A stretch of DNA of 64,000 bases from Paracoccus luteus. GTDB taxonomy: Bacteria > Pseudomonadota > Alphaproteobacteria > Rhodobacterales > Rhodobacteraceae. The notes under the pieces are model-generated. The model had not been told where the DNA came from. It did no database searches and worked only from the letters and a program-made list of their open reading frames with translations. Shown piece by piece: positions 62,669-64,000 of the stretch. Every line of letters starts with the position of its first letter. The stretch's first letter is position 1. The position numbers and the translations under genes are program-made. The stretch is from assembly GCF_004522155.1 (NCBI RefSeq), contig NZ_SDEA01000002.1, positions 186,001 to 250,000 of the forward strand, read 5' to 3'.

Positions 62669-64000
62669 ATGGCACGCCCGTCGGGCGATCTGTTCGGCTT
62701 TACCCGCAGCCTGGGCTTTCGGCTGGCGATGCTGCTGACGATCGCCATCCTGCCCATCGGGCTGATCTCGATCATCCAGACCCTGCATCTGTCGCGCGAG
62801 GCCGAGCGGTCGGCCGAGCTGGCGCTGCTGGGCCGGACCAGCGCGGCCGCCGCGGGCGAACGCGCGCTGCTGCAAAGCGCCATCGGCACGGCGGACGCGC
62901 TGGGGCCGGCGGTGCTGACGACGCTGGACGACCCGGCGGCCTGTTCCGAGGTGATGGGCAATTTCATCCAGCGCAGCGCCAGTTTCGTGTTCGCCGGCTT
63001 CACCCCGGTCGACGGGATCAACCGCTGCAATTCCGGCGCGACGCCGCCGCGCGACCTGACGTCCTCGCCGCATTATCAGGCGTTCATGCGCAGCCCGTCC
63101 ACGCTGGTCACGGCGACGCGGCGGGGACCGATGTCCGGGCAGTCCGTGGTCATCGTCTCGCAGCCGCTGTATCGGGACCGCGAACTGCTGGGCTATATCG
63201 CCGTCTCGCTGTCGCACGACCTGCTGCGGTCCACCCACAGCATGACGCCGGGCACGGACGGCGCGCATATCGTGACGTTCAACGCCGCCGGCCAGACGCT
63301 GTCGTCGGACAGCGACGAAGACACCGCCGCCATCCTGCCGCAGGACACCACGCTGGCGCAGTTGGTCGCGCGGCGTGAAACCACCTTTGCCGAACGGTCG
63401 AACACCGGCGAGAACCGCGTCTTCGCCGTCGTGTCGGTCGTGCCGGGCCTCGTCTATGCCCTGGGCAGCTGGAGCCCGCGGCAGACCGGCATCGCCGGGC
63501 TGGGCCTGTCGCGGTTCGCCGCCGTGGTGTTCCCGCTGGCGCTGTGGGCGGTGTCGCTGGCGGTGGCGTATTTCGCCGTCTATCGGCTGGTGCTGCGCCA
63601 TGTGCGCGAATTGCGCGGGCAGATGCGCCGCTTTGCCATCGGCGACCGGTCCACCCCCCCGCCGGTGCTGCAGAACGCCCCGGCCGAGATCGCCGACGTC
63701 AGCGAGACGTTCCACAACATGGCCCGCATCCTGATCCGCGACGAGGCCGCGATGGAGGAGGCGGTGCAGGAAAAGACCGTCCTGCTGAAAGAGGTCCACC
63801 ACCGGGTCAAGAACAACCTGCAGTTGATCGCCTCGATCATCAACATGCAAAGCCGGGTGATCGACCACGCCGACGCGAAACGGGTGCTGCGCTCGGTGCA
63901 GGACCGGGTGCAGTCGCTGGCGACGATCTATCGCAACCTCTATCAGGCCGAGCATCTGGATTCGGTCGAGGCCGAGCGGCTGGTCGCCGACATCATCCAG
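62669..64000 (+). CDS. Membrane sensor histidine kinase (HisKA_2 type), 3'-partial
   Basis: The frame from ATG 62669 stays open to the window end (444 codons seen). Membrane helix 1 is at residues ~16-36 (FRLAMLLTIAILPIGLISII); a periplasmic sensor region of ~240 residues carries three cysteines; helix 2 is at ~280-302 (FAAVVFPLALWAVSLAVAYF). A HAMP-like linker leads to the H-box KEVHHRVKNNLQLIASIINM (~375-394) typical of HisKA_2/HWE-related kinases. Position after ecfG makes it the likely PhyK-type kinase phosphorylating PhyR. The ATP-binding domain lies beyond the window. The RBS is weak. Confidence 0.88.
   Translation, partial: MARPSGDLFGFTRSLGFRLAMLLTIAILPIGLISIIQTLHLSREAERSAELALLGRTSAAAAGERALLQSAIGTADALGPAVLTTLDDPAACSEVMGNFIQRSASFVFAGFTPVDGINRCNSGATPPRDLTSSPHYQAFMRSPSTLVTATRRGPMSGQSVVIVSQPLYRDRELLGYIAVSLSHDLLRSTHSMTPGTDGAHIVTFNAAGQTLSSDSDEDTAAILPQDTTLAQLVARRETTFAERSNTGENRVFAVVSVVPGLVYALGSWSPRQTGIAGLGLSRFAAVVFPLALWAVSLAVAYFAVYRLVLRHVRELRGQMRRFAIGDRSTPPPVLQNAPAEIADVSETFHNMARILIRDEAAMEEAVQEKTVLLKEVHHRVKNNLQLIASIINMQSRVIDHADAKRVLRSVQDRVQSLATIYRNLYQAEHLDSVEAERLVADIIQ

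Overview
The window looks like a chromosome segment, close to the replication origin, of a high-GC alphaproteobacterium of the Rhodobacterales, most likely a methylotrophic Paracoccus-like organism. The evidence is the conserved order parB-parA-rsmG-mnmG-mnmE-rho-hemJ // aroE-coaE-dnaQ, the alphaproteobacterial PhyR-NepR-EcfG stress module, and the XoxF plus glutathione-linked formaldehyde pathway. All identifications come from reading translated sequence and recalling families; no database search was run.

Region 1 (1-22.6 kb) is a methanol-to-formate-to-CO2 island. It opens with the end of a respiratory formate dehydrogenase operon (fdoH, fdoI, fdhE), followed at once by a selenocysteine decoding set (selA, selB and tRNA-Sec). 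A minus-strand operon of six genes (12196 to 7182) encodes a binding protein, a YVTN beta-propeller, a small exported protein with seven consecutive Asp, an ABC ATPase, an ABC permease and another exported protein. It resembles the ABC system associated with PQQ dehydrogenases and the lanthanide-uptake (lut) clusters of methylotrophs. Next come three plus-strand exported-protein genes (DUF2380-like, MxaD-like, a second beta-propeller). Then, on the minus strand, lie gfa, frmA, a clpP paralog, fghA, xoxF, xoxG, xoxJ and a CxxxCW rhodanese-like gene. Together these oxidise methanol to formaldehyde in the periplasm, pass it through glutathione adducts to formate, and oxidise formate at the membrane. 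XoxF carries an unusual ~170-residue Ala/Pro-rich tail with 40-residue repeats.

Region 2 (22.7-41.6 kb) is core genome around a candidate oriC at 34533-34985. Left of it are grpE, hrcA, rph, rdgB, a RidA-family gene, hemW, parB, parA, rsmG, mnmG, mnmE, rho and hemJ. Right of it are aroE, coaE, dnaQ, a YihY-family gene, an aldo/keto reductase, a nitronate monooxygenase and chrA. Genes nearest the interval diverge from it on both sides. It contains one perfect DnaA box, several near matches and a perfect CtrA-type motif. Two parS-like palindromes lie in the first codons of mnmG and rsmG.

Region 3 (41.6-61 kb) is accessory metabolism: a tyrosine-catabolic pair (hpd plus a small Rieske protein) next to an Lrp regulator; purine catabolism in two blocks (puuD, uraH, NCS2 permease, IclR; and xdhABC, guaD); and between them an RND efflux pair, an amino-sugar pair (nagA, ROK kinase) and cutC.

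Region 4 (61-64 kb) is the general stress response: phyR divergent from nepR-ecfG, with an EcfG-type promoter between them, then a HisKA_2-type sensor kinase cut by the window end. No insertion sequence, prophage, rRNA or CRISPR array was seen.
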